Assembly: GCA_964412395.1 (NCBI GenBank)
Contig: CAYPOY010000226.1
Span: 1 to 8,503, forward strand
DNA: 8,503 nucleotides
DNA from: CAYPOY01 sp964412395
GTDB taxonomy: Bacteria > Chloroflexota > Anaerolineae > B4-G1
Reading direction: 5' to 3'
The notes below the pieces were generated by a model. It was not told the DNA's origin. It ran no database searches and worked only from the letters and a program-made list of their open reading frames with translations. A program made the position numbers and the translations under genes. Of this stretch, positions 1 to 5,669 are shown one piece after another (the stretch's first letter is position 1; each line of letters starts with the position of its first letter).

Positions 1-1
1 G

Positions 2-361
2 GCCGCGGAGAAAGCGCAGCGAATGATCGAGGAGTTAACCGAGGACGCCGAGATAGGCCGCATCTACACCGGGCGCGTGGTGCGCATCACAGACTTTGGC
101 GCTTTCGTCGAGATCCTGCCCGGCACCGACGGGTTGGTACACATCTCGCAACTGGCTGACTATCGCGTCAACAGTGTCAGGGACGTGGCAGAGGTCGGCG
201 ACGAGATTATGGTGATGGTGACCGATATTAGCTCCGAAGGCAAGATCCGCCTCTCGCGCCGGGCGGTGTTGGAGGGATGGACACCAGAGCAGGCTCGAGA
301 GGCCGATAGACCGAGGGGGAACCGGGGCAACACAGGACGTCGCCCCCCCCGACGACACTAG
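2..361 (+). CDS. pnp: Polynucleotide phosphorylase, C-terminal end (partial)
   Basis: The gene is cut by the left edge of the window; the reading frame is open from base 2 and ends at TAG 359-361, leaving 119 residues. The first residues (AAEKAQRMIEELT) look like the end of the KH domain. They are followed by an S1 RNA-binding domain with the typical PNPase wording: GRIYTGRVVRITDFGAFVEI, then DGLVHISQLA and GKIRLSRRAVLEG. The last 20 or so residues are a basic, Gly/Arg/Pro-rich tail, normal for this family. PNPase is a cytosolic trimeric 3'-5' exoribonuclease that uses phosphate to degrade mRNA and is a degradosome partner; the S1 and KH domains hold the RNA. The internal ATG at base 23 is not a real start because homology runs upstream of it. 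lepB begins 19 bases after the stop and may be co-transcribed. Confidence 0.93.
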   Translation, partial: AAEKAQRMIEELTEDAEIGRIYTGRVVRITDFGAFVEILPGTDGLVHISQLADYRVNSVRDVAEVGDEIMVMVTDISSEGKIRLSRRAVLEGWTPEQAREADRPRGNRGNTGRRPPRRH

Positions 362-380
362 CTCACGCTGAGAGACCGCC

Positions 381-965
381 ATGGAAGAGATCATCGAAGA
401 ACCCGAAATCGAAACTCCTCAGAAGTCCCGCAGTGCCGGGTCCCGGGTGTTGCGATGGCTGCTGCAAGCACTGCGCGAGGTGGCCGAGACGGTCGTCCCC
501 GCAATCGTCATTGCCCTGGTCATCAACCTCTTCCTGGCCCAGGCCACCCAGGTGCTGGGACAGAGCATGGAACCGAATCTGCACACCGCCCAGCGGGTGG
601 TGGTGGAGAAAGTAACGTATGGCTTTTTCCACGGCCCACGGCGCGGTGACATCGTCGTGATTGAGCTACCGGAACAAGCGGAGATGCTGATCAAGCGCGT
701 AGTAGGACTGCCAGGGGAGACCATCGAAGTGCGCGGCGGGAAGGTGTACATTGATGGCGAGCAACTCGAAGAATCCTGGGCAGTGAATCCAGGTGGGGGC
801 AGTTACGGCCCACAGACCATCCCCCCGCTGCACGTTTTCATCATGGGCGATAACCGGGGCGCTTCCAACGACTCGCGCAATTTCGGGCCGGTGCCGATTG
901 AGCACATCGTGGGACATGCCTGGTTTTCGTACTGGCCTCCGGAGTACATCGGCCTCATCGAGTAG
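381..965 (+). CDS. lepB: Signal peptidase I
   Basis: This 194-residue protein is a type I (S26 family) signal peptidase, the membrane enzyme that removes signal peptides from exported proteins on the outer face of the membrane. After an acidic N-terminal tail, one membrane helix lies at about residues 38-55. The catalytic serine is Ser62 in GQSMEPNL (box B) and the general-base lysine is Lys105 in LIKRVVGLPGE (box D). Box E is at 155-166, with GDNRGASNDSR. The domain ends with HIVGHAWFSYWP, as in Gram-positive-type short peptidases; length is normal. The ATG at 381 has only a weak purine stretch (GAGAG) upstream, so translation may depend on coupling to pnp. No residue of the catalytic dyad is missing. 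It has no obvious functional link to the ECF operon. Confidence 0.95.
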   Translation: MEEIIEEPEIETPQKSRSAGSRVLRWLLQALREVAETVVPAIVIALVINLFLAQATQVLGQSMEPNLHTAQRVVVEKVTYGFFHGPRRGDIVVIELPEQAEMLIKRVVGLPGETIEVRGGKVYIDGEQLEESWAVNPGGGSYGPQTIPPLHVFIMGDNRGASNDSRNFGPVPIEHIVGHAWFSYWPPEYIGLIE

Positions 966-988
966 GGGCACGGTGACCGCGCCCCTAC
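962..988. repeat. 27-bp palindromic repeat covering the lepB stop codon
   Basis: The arms GTAGGGGC (962-969) and GCCCCTAC (981-988) are perfect reverse complements. The inner bases CGG (971-973) and CCG (977-979) extend the stem, with one A/C mismatch between 970 and 980. The lepB stop codon TAG (963-965) lies inside the left arm. From memory, palindromes starting GTAGGGGC and ending GCCCCTAC are common dispersed repeats in Chloroflexota and similar genomes; I could not search for this. On RNA it would form a strong hairpin just before the terminator at 1001. Confidence 0.6.
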
Positions 989-1000
989 CCCGCACAAACG

Positions 1001-1030
1001 ACAGGCCGGGCCAGATGCCCGGCCTGTTTT
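1001..1030 (+). terminator. Intrinsic terminator between convergent genes
   Basis: ACAGGCCGGG (1001-1010) and CCCGGCCTGT (1018-1027) form a perfect 10-bp GC-rich stem with a 7-nt loop, followed by TTTT (1027-1030). It lies 36 bp after the lepB stop and 23 bp from the stop of the minus-strand gene. It fits rho-independent termination of pnp-lepB. On the other strand the stem is preceded by A residues and followed by only a short T run, so termination of the convergent gene is possible but weaker. Confidence 0.8.
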
Positions 1031-1052
1031 GCACTCTCCGAGGGCAAGGACT

Positions 1053-2291
1053 TCAGAGATCTGAAACCGACCCTGTACACCCGTTCGCAGCATTGTGGGC
1101 TCGCCTGCTGCCCAGCACTGCCACGCCCGTGGCCTGCAGCGTGCCGTCCTCGCTCCACATCCCCCGAACGCCGACCGAAGCGCCAGTCTTGATGTCGTCA
1201 AGGCCAGGGTCGTCCACGCCGGGCACGCGATACCGCGTCTCATCGTCTACCAGCACCGTCACCGGGCCATGCGGGCTGCCAAGGACAAAGTGTTCGGTCT
1301 CGACGCGGATGACACGCCCACGCACCGCGCACCGCTGGCCGGCCCGGCGGCCAGCGTGCACGCCAACACCAATGGCATTGAAGGTCGTTTCGTCCTCCCA
1401 CGTGCCGATCGCGGTCACCTGATCGCCGATCTTGACGTCATCTAAAGCAGGTCCCTCGACACCGGGGACACGCAGGACAGTGTCAGCATCGGTGAGGACG
1501 TCTACCGTCCCGCCGGGCGTGTCGAGCCTCAGCGCGGCCCCCTCGATGGCGACCACTTCACCGACCAGGCGCGCCACCTGCTCCGGCAACACGACCACGA
1601 GCACGGCCCGCCCCGTACCACCCTCCTCGATCACACCTTCGCCGGCAATCCTGTCACCCACCTGCAGATCGGCGATGGAGGGGGTTTCCACACCCGCCAC
1701 GCGGAACTCGGTCGCCTCGTCGGTCAGCACCTTGAATTGGCGAACGGGCTGACGACTGGACTGGTGACCACGGGCGATGCGGATAGTGAAGGTATCACCC
1801 TCGACGGCCAGCACCTCGCCTCGCAGTCGGATCGGGCGAGGCCCGGCCCACGGCACGGCGACCCCCTGCGCCAGCAGGCTGCCATCAAGGTTGAGTGTCC
1901 CCCTGGCGACGATTCTCATCCCCACGCCCAGATCACCCAAATCGGGTTCACCTATGCCACGGACGCGATACACAGTCTCACCGTCCACGCGGACGGTAGC
2001 CAGACCTCGGCCAGTCTCGACCGTCAAGGTGTCATCACTGACGCCGGCCAATTCGCCAGCCAAGGGGAAGACGCGGTCGGTCTCCAGCCGCGCCACGACA
2101 AAGGCGTGGAAGGTGTTTTCCTCCTCCTCCCACCAGCCGGCTGCGCCCAGGTAACCCCCCACGTCTAGATCACCCAGGCCCGGCTCCTCCACATCGGGGA
2201 TGCGGAAGCGGGTATTGGCATCGGTGACGACAGTAACCGAGCCAACGGGCGTGACGAGCGCCAGTGATCCGTCTTCGATAGCCTCGACCAC
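1053..2291 (-). CDS. Secreted DUF5666-repeat protein (body; start displaced by frameshift)
   Basis: This 412-codon frame (first possible start GTG 2291-2289) encodes five tandem repeats of about 75-85 residues: roughly 1-76, 77-155, 156-240, 241-320 and 322-395. Each repeat reads as a beta-rich unit: G-[EV]-V-x-A-I-E-G, a T/V strand, then D-x-x-T-x-[FY]-R-V-x-G-V-E-x-P-x-L-x-D-[LIV]-x-[VT]-G and a final A-x-G-V-x-V strand. This matches my memory of the DUF5666 family, a small beta-barrel domain of unknown function found in exported proteins. No enzyme motif is visible. The GTG has no convincing ribosome site. A good ribosome site and a signal peptide lie upstream at 2481, but one base out of frame (see 2292-2481). 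The true product is therefore probably an exported 475-residue protein if the frame is restored. The C-terminal tail (residues 396-412) has one Cys and no anchor motif. The gene ends in a convergent arrangement with lepB. Confidence 0.8.
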   Translation of the reverse strand: MVEAIEDGSLALVTPVGSVTVVTDANTRFRIPDVEEPGLGDLDVGGYLGAAGWWEEEENTFHAFVVARLETDRVFPLAGELAGVSDDTLTVETGRGLATVRVDGETVYRVRGIGEPDLGDLGVGMRIVARGTLNLDGSLLAQGVAVPWAGPRPIRLRGEVLAVEGDTFTIRIARGHQSSRQPVRQFKVLTDEATEFRVAGVETPSIADLQVGDRIAGEGVIEEGGTGRAVLVVVLPEQVARLVGEVVAIEGAALRLDTPGGTVDVLTDADTVLRVPGVEGPALDDVKIGDQVTAIGTWEDETTFNAIGVGVHAGRRAGQRCAVRGRVIRVETEHFVLGSPHGPVTVLVDDETRYRVPGVDDPGLDDIKTGASVGVRGMWSEDGTLQATGVAVLGSRRAHNAANGCTGSVSDL

Positions 2292-2481
2292 ACCGTAGAC
2301 GCGCGCCCCCCGCTGTGTGGGGGTTCCTCTCCCTCCCTCGCCGGGGGGGCTGGACGAGATTCCTCTCCCCCCCCTCCCAGGGGGGGCTGGGGGGGGTATC
2401 TTGCGCCGCTGCGATCCCCACAGAGCCGAACACCAACGCTAGAAGCGTTGCACCGGTAAGTAGTACGAGTTTGGTACTCAT
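2292..2481 (-). pseudogene. Signal-peptide 5' part of the DUF5666 gene, one base out of frame
   Basis: ATG 2481-2479 is preceded on the minus strand by GGAGGG and then AGGCTT, a strong Shine-Dalgarno site at normal spacing. The first 27 or so residues form a classic Sec signal peptide: MSTK, a hydrophobic core rich in L, V, A and G, then a cleavage region GIAAAQD. The frame then runs into low-complexity Pro/Gly/Arg-rich sequence and does not join the repeat body, which lies in the +1 frame. From 2481 to 1053 there are 1429 bases, that is 3 x 476 plus 1. Removing one base anywhere in the run-rich insert would give a continuous 475-codon frame with no stop. This is either an assembly error in homopolymer runs, a real mutation, or a switchable tract. 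The fragment is listed as broken because of the sequence as given. Confidence 0.7.
2324..2396. repeat. G/C-run repeat, two tandem copies, inside the DUF5666 gene
   Basis: Two similar copies lie at 2324-2353 and 2360-2390. Each starts TTCCTCTCCC, continues with C-rich sequence and ends GGGGGGGCTGG. The block contains runs G7 (2343-2349), C8 (2367-2374), G7 (2380-2386) and G8 (2389-2396). The C-rich half can pair with the G-rich half of each copy. It sits between the signal peptide and the first repeat domain, where it encodes a Pro/Gly/Arg-rich linker, and it is where the frame breaks. It resembles the C-rich/G-rich block at 4533-4600. Confidence 0.65.
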
Positions 2482-2554
2482 AAGCCTCCCTCCATAAAGT
2501 GTATTCGTCACCCCCAGCACCGTGCATCCGGCATAGGGCAACTAAAGCATCCTT

Positions 2555-2586
2555 ATTATCGGACACGTTCATTACACACAGGTCAA
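2555..2586 (-). promoter_or_regulatory. Possible promoter of the DUF5666 gene
   Basis: On the minus strand TTGACC (2586-2581) could be a -35 box and GATAAT (2560-2555) a -10 box. The spacing of 20 bp is longer than the preferred 17, so only the -10 box may be real. The location, about 75 bp upstream of the signal-peptide ATG at 2481, is reasonable. Confidence 0.3.
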
Positions 2587-2653
2587 AGGAATGTAAAATC
2601 CGTGTAAAGCATGGGGCAAAACCTCAGCGCATCGAGAATAACCGACGGAGCGT

Positions 2654-2700
2654 TCACTGGCGCAAAAGCCCGCCGTGTGATATAATCACCCCGCCAGTGA
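2654..2700 (+). promoter_or_regulatory. Extended -10 promoter of the ECF operon with flanking inverted repeat
   Basis: TGATATAAT (2678-2686) is an extended -10 element with a perfect TATAAT hexamer at 2681-2686. The region 17 bp upstream holds only a weak -35 (TGGCGC, 2658-2663), as is common with extended -10 promoters. A perfect 9-bp inverted repeat brackets it: TCACTGGCG (2654-2662) and CGCCAGTGA (2692-2700), with the left arm over the -35 position and the right arm at the expected start of transcription. A further CAGTGA copy is at 2715-2720. This layout looks like paired operator half-sites for a repressor, though pairing as RNA or DNA hairpin is also possible. Confidence 0.6.
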
Positions 2701-2848
2701 CCGGGACATCCCGGCAGTGAGCAATCCATAATCTATCCCCAAGCAACTTGTAAGACGCTTGGATCGCGCGCGACCGAGACGTCAGCATCGAACTCTCTCC
2801 TGTCTCCTCTGGGAATATTCCCCGCGCTGGTCGCGCCAGGGAGCTTTG
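2693..2848 (+). promoter_or_regulatory. Structured 5' leader of the ECF transporter operon
   Basis: If transcription starts near 2693 the leader is about 155 nt. It contains four inverted repeats: CCGGG (2701-2705) with CCCGG (2710-2714); CCAAGC (2739-2744) with GCTTGG (2757-2762); GCGCGACC (2768-2775) with GGTCGCGC (2829-2836); and the perfect 12-bp palindrome GGGAATATTCCC (2811-2822) nested inside the last pair. The 3' arm of the 8-bp pair ends two bases before the Shine-Dalgarno stretch AGGGAG (2838-2843) of the first ATPase gene. Such a long leader before a vitamin importer could be a riboswitch or protein-binding leader. I do not recognise a cobalamin, thiamine or FMN riboswitch consensus in it. 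Confidence 0.4.
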
Positions 2849-3691
2849 ATGTTGCCATTCATCCGCATCAAAGGCCTAACCTACACCTACATGCCGGAGG
2901 GTCACGCCCCCATCCAGGCGCTGCGCGGCATTGATCTGGAGATCGAAACCGGCGAGTACGTGGCCGTGATCGGCGCCAATGGCTCAGGCAAGACGACGCT
3001 GGCCTGGCACCTCAATGCACTACTGCTCCCCACCACAGGCGAGGTCTGGGTGAACGGCCGGAACACTCGCGACCCGGCCGCCGTGCGCGCTATCCGCGCC
3101 GACGTGGGGATGGTCTTCCAGGCACCAGGCGACCAGATTGTGACGACCGTTGTGGAAGAGGACGTCGCCTTCGGTCCCGAGAACCTGGGCGTGCCGGCTG
3201 AAGAGCTACCTGCGCGGGTGCACGAGGCTTTGGAACGAGTGGGGATGTGGGAGACCCGGCACCGCCCCCCGCACCTGCTTTCGGTCGGCCAGCAGCAGCG
3301 GGTTGCCATCGCTGGCGCGCTGGCGATGAACCCCCGCTGCCTGGTGCTGGACGAGGCGACGGCGATGCTCGACCCGACTGGTCGCCACGACCTGCTGGCG
3401 GTGCTGGACAACTTGCACAGGGAGGGTCTGACCGTCATCTCCATCACCCACACGATGGCCGAGGCTGCCCGCGCGCAGCGGGTCATCGCGCTGCACGCAG
3501 GCCGGGTCGCACTGGATAGCCCACCACAGCAGGTCTTCTCCGACCCCGCCGCGCTGGCCCCGCTGGGGCTGGCAGCTCCCCCGGCGGCTGCGCTGGCCCA
3601 TCGCCTGCGCCGACGCTTCCCCGCGTTGCCCGCCGGCCTCCTTACCCCCGACGAGCTGGCCGCTGCCGTTGCGGAGCTGATGGTGGTGTGA
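2849..3691 (+). CDS. ecfA1: ECF transporter ATPase subunit, first copy (EcfA/CbiO family)
   Basis: This 280-residue ABC ATPase is one of the two motor subunits of an energy-coupling-factor vitamin importer; it hydrolyses ATP on the cytoplasmic side of EcfT. Visible motifs: Walker A GANGSGKTT (42-50), Q-loop Gln91 in VFQAPGDQ, signature LSVGQ (144-148, with Val in place of the first Gly of LSGGQ), Walker B CLVLDE (164-169) with catalytic Glu169, D-loop MLDP and switch His201 in SITHTM. The sequence DVAFGPENLGV after the Q-loop is typical of ECF/CbiO ATPases, and a helical C-terminal extension (about 230-280) is usual in them. The start ATG 2849 has AGGGAG six bases upstream; a longer frame from TTG 2759 lacks both a ribosome site and homology. 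Its stop overlaps the next gene by four bases, so the two ATPases are translationally coupled. The A1/A2 naming follows gene order only. Confidence 0.93.
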   Translation: MLPFIRIKGLTYTYMPEGHAPIQALRGIDLEIETGEYVAVIGANGSGKTTLAWHLNALLLPTTGEVWVNGRNTRDPAAVRAIRADVGMVFQAPGDQIVTTVVEEDVAFGPENLGVPAEELPARVHEALERVGMWETRHRPPHLLSVGQQQRVAIAGALAMNPRCLVLDEATAMLDPTGRHDLLAVLDNLHREGLTVISITHTMAEAARAQRVIALHAGRVALDSPPQQVFSDPAALAPLGLAAPPAAALAHRLRRRFPALPAGLLTPDELAAAVAELMVV

Positions 3692-4611
3692 CCAGCCGGC
3701 TGATCGAGGTGCGAAATCTGTACCACACCTACATGGCCAGTACGCCGCTGGCCCAGGAGTCGCTGCGGGGCGTGGATTTCGAGGTGGCCGAGGGGGAAGT
3801 GGTCGGCCTGATCGGAGCCACCGGTTCCGGAAAGTCCACCCTCCTGCAGCACCTCAACGGGCTGTTGCGACCGCAGGCGGGGCGGGTGCGGGTGGCCGGG
3901 CAGGACCTGAGCGACCCGGCCATTGACCTGCGCCAGATTCGCCGCACCGTGGGCCTGGTCTTCCAGCGGCCGGAGGATCAAATCTTCGAACAGTACGTAG
4001 GGGATGACGTGGCCTTCGGCCCCCGAATGACGGGACTGACCGGACCGGAACTGCGCGAACGGGTGCGTTGGGCGATGGAGTTGGTGGGGTTGGACTTCGA
4101 GCAGTACAAGGACCGGCTGACCTTCACGCTCAGCGGCGGTGAACGGCGCAGAGTAGCCTTGGCTGGCGTGTTAGCGCTGCGGCCTCAGGTGCTACTGCTG
4201 GACGAGCCCACCTCCGGCCTCGACCCCGCGGGTCGTGCCGACCTGCTGGCGCGGCTGGCTGGCCTGTGCGCGGAAGGACTGACGATGGTCGTCGCCACCC
4301 ACAACATGGACGACGTCGCTGCCCTGGCCGAGCGGGTGTACGTGTTGGAGGAAGGCCATGTAGCCCTGCAAGGACCGACGCGCTGGGTCTTCGCCCAGGC
4401 CGGGCGACTGCGGGCACTGGGGCTAGATGCACCCGCAGCCGTGTTGGTGATAGCGGCGCTCCGTGACCGTGGCTTGGCCGTGCCCCTGAACGTGCTGACA
4501 CTCGACGAAGCCGAAGCAGCCATTGCGGCGGCTCTCACCCCCCAGCCTCCTGTCCCAAGTTTGAGGGAGTGGGAGGCAGGGGAGTGGAGGGGTGGGGGGG
4601 TGCGGGGATGA
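3688..4611 (+). CDS. ecfA2: ECF transporter ATPase subunit, second copy (EcfA/CbiO family)
   Basis: This is the second ABC ATPase of the same importer and would pair with the first as a heterodimer. It starts at GTG 3688 inside a GTGA overlap with the stop of the upstream gene. Motifs: Walker A GATGSGKST (43-51), Q-loop Gln93 in VFQRPEDQIFE, signature LSGGE (148-152), Walker B VLLLDE (168-173) with Glu173, D-loop GLDP, and His205 in VATHNMDD. The wording VFQRPEDQIFEQYVGDDVAFGP is strongly typical of this family. Family members are usually 270-290 residues; this one has 307. The extra residues (about 284-307, Pro/Gly/Trp/Arg-rich) are encoded by the G/C-rich repeat at 4533-4600, which appears to have lengthened the protein. 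The stop overlaps the ecfT start as ATGA. Confidence 0.93.
   Translation: MTSRLIEVRNLYHTYMASTPLAQESLRGVDFEVAEGEVVGLIGATGSGKSTLLQHLNGLLRPQAGRVRVAGQDLSDPAIDLRQIRRTVGLVFQRPEDQIFEQYVGDDVAFGPRMTGLTGPELRERVRWAMELVGLDFEQYKDRLTFTLSGGERRRVALAGVLALRPQVLLLDEPTSGLDPAGRADLLARLAGLCAEGLTMVVATHNMDDVAALAERVYVLEEGHVALQGPTRWVFAQAGRLRALGLDAPAAVLVIAALRDRGLAVPLNVLTLDEAEAAIAAALTPQPPVPSLREWEAGEWRGGGVRG
4533..4600. repeat. C-rich/G-rich imperfect inverted repeat at the end of ecfA2
   Basis: A C-rich arm (4537-4555, with CCCCCCAGCCTCC and TGTCCC) is followed by AAGTTTGA and a G-rich arm (4564-4584, with GGGAGTGGGAGGCAGGGGAG). The arms pair imperfectly as a hairpin; the G-rich part continues to a G7 run at 4594-4600. 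It codes for the unusual C-terminal tail of EcfA2. It also lies directly upstream of the ecfT start at 4608, so the G-rich part may supply its ribosome site. It resembles the block at 2324-2396 and, from memory, short CTCACCCCC-type repeats that are frequent in Chloroflexota; no search was possible. Confidence 0.55.
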
Positions 4612-5474
4612 GCGAGTTCGAGTTCCTGCGCGACGTCACCATCGGCCAGTACCTTCCCACTGGTTCAGTGCTCCACAGGCTCGACCCACGCGCCAAGTTG
4701 GTGATGGCGGCGCTGTTCCTGGCTGGCGTCGTAGCCGGCACCAGCCTGGCGGGGCTAGCTGGGGCACTGGTGGTCGTATTGGGTGGACTGGCGTTGGCCC
4801 GCATCCCGCTGCGCTACGCGGTGCAAGGGCTGCGGCCGGCGCTGCCATTCCTTGGGCTCCTGGCTCTGTTGCAGATCTTTACCATCCCCCAGAACGATGT
4901 GGGCACAGTGCTCTGGCGGTGGTGGCTGGTCACTGTCACCACCACTGACCTGGTGATGGCGACTATCGTGCTGCTCCGCTTCGGGGTGCTCATTCTCGGC
5001 CTCAGCCTCTTTTCCTTCTCCACCAACACGACAGAACTGACCCACGGTATCGAGCACCTGTTGCGGCCCCTCCAAAGGCTGGGCCTGCCCGCCCACGAGT
5101 TTGCGCTGGTGGTCACCATCGCCATACGCTTCGTACCACTGCTGGCGTTGGAGGCGGAGCGCATCGCTAAGGCACAGGCGTCGCGGGGAGCCGACTTCGG
5201 CCGTGGTCGGATGCACGTCTTCAAGCGGGCGCTGCGAATGTTGCCGCTCCTGGTGCCGCTCTTCGTCGCCGCGCTGCGGCGGTCCGAGACATTGGTGCTG
5301 GCGATGGAGGCCCGCTGCTACACTGGAGGCAGAAGTCGCACGCATCTGATCCATCTGCAGGCCCACTGGACCGACGTGTTTGCCGTCGCCTTCGCTCTGC
5401 TGCTGGCGGCCGCTCTCGTTGCTGCCGCCTGGCTCAATCTGGACGTGCACCTCTGGCACTGGATGGTGGGATAA
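4608..5474 (+). CDS. ecfT: ECF transporter transmembrane subunit EcfT (CbiQ family)
   Basis: This 288-residue membrane protein couples the ATPases to the substrate-binding S component. The early motif LHRLDPRAKLV (22-32) is the CbiQ/EcfT family hallmark. Hydrophobic helices lie near 30-66, 78-95, 113-138, 164-182 (start of the cytoplasmic coupling region), 210-222 and 256-276. The two coupling-helix motifs that dock on the ATPases are AQASRGADF (SRG at 192-194, usually ARG) and AMEARCYTGG (ARC at 235-237, usually ARG); both variants are known in the family. ATG 4608 was chosen because the LDPRAKL motif then lies at the usual distance from the N terminus and ATGA overlaps the ecfA2 stop; the in-frame start at 4569 would add repeat-encoded Gly-rich residues. 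Its stop codon TAA lies inside the target duplication of the element at 5478-5669. Confidence 0.93.
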   Translation: MSEFEFLRDVTIGQYLPTGSVLHRLDPRAKLVMAALFLAGVVAGTSLAGLAGALVVVLGGLALARIPLRYAVQGLRPALPFLGLLALLQIFTIPQNDVGTVLWRWWLVTVTTTDLVMATIVLLRFGVLILGLSLFSFSTNTTELTHGIEHLLRPLQRLGLPAHEFALVVTIAIRFVPLLALEAERIAKAQASRGADFGRGRMHVFKRALRMLPLLVPLFVAALRRSETLVLAMEARCYTGGRSRTHLIHLQAHWTDVFAVAFALLLAAALVAAAWLNLDVHLWHWMVG

Positions 5475-5477
5475 GAA

Positions 5478-5669
5478 CCAATACGGCTTAGATAAGGGAG
5501 CGAGCGTCGGCCGAGTAGGTCTGGAGCGTAGCGGAAGACTGTATCGAGGCCACGCGAGTGGCTTTTGCAACGGATCTCGCATTGCATGGGCCGCGCCGTG
5601 GTTTCGATACGCTACGCTACTCAGCCCAAGTCGCTACTCAACCGACGGCGCTTAACTGAACCGTATTGG
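5478..5669. mobile_element. MITE-like non-autonomous insertion element with target duplication
   Basis: The 192-bp element starts CCAATACGG and ends CCGTATTGG, a perfect 9-bp terminal inverted repeat. The terminal repeats extend to 19 bp with 16 matches (consensus CCAATACGGYTYAGWTAAG). Inside, 5505-5518 pairs with 5634-5647 (12 of 14) and 5541-5554 pairs with 5597-5610 (12 of 14), so the whole element can fold into a long hairpin. It is flanked by direct repeats: TGGGATAAGAAC occurs at 5467-5478 and again exactly 200 bp later at 5667-5678. Read with full 9-bp terminal repeats, the target duplication is GATAAGAA (5470-5477 and 5670-5677). With 8-bp terminal repeats the element is 190 bp and the duplication GGATAAGAAC. 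No transposase or open frame lies inside. Removing it leaves about 57 bp between ecfT and the S-component gene, as expected in an operon. The parent IS family cannot be named from sequence alone. Confidence 0.85.
5549..5566 (+). terminator. Terminator-like hairpin inside the insertion element
   Basis: GCCAC (5549-5553), loop GCGA (5554-5557, a GNRA tetraloop) and GTGGC (5558-5562) are followed by TTTT (5563-5566). The stem is only 5 bp, so termination would be partial at best. It lies between ecfT and the S-component gene in the direction of transcription. The left arm overlaps 5541-5554, which pairs with 5597-5610 in the element's long hairpin, so the two folds exclude each other. Confidence 0.35.

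Noticed and set aside
793..2168. Several open frames on the plus strand opposite the DUF5666 gene
   Set aside because: They are rich in Ser, Thr, Arg and Pro as expected for shadows of a GC-rich gene on the other strand, and have no ribosome sites.
2759..2848. Longer N terminus of the first ATPase from TTG 2759
   Set aside because: The added 30 residues have no family similarity and no ribosome site, while ATG 2849 has AGGGAG at good spacing and gives a normal N terminus.
2902..3981. A 359-codon minus-strand frame opposite the two ATPase genes
   Set aside because: Both ATPases are certain by motif, and the antisense frame has low-complexity Ser/Ala/Arg composition with no recognisable domain.
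4569..4607. Longer N terminus of EcfT
   Set aside because: The added residues are Gly-rich and come from the G-rich repeat; ATG 4608 overlaps the ecfA2 stop as ATGA.
4755..5582. A 275-codon minus-strand frame opposite ecfT
   Set aside because: Its composition (Gln, Arg and His rich) is that of an antisense shadow, and it runs into the insertion element.
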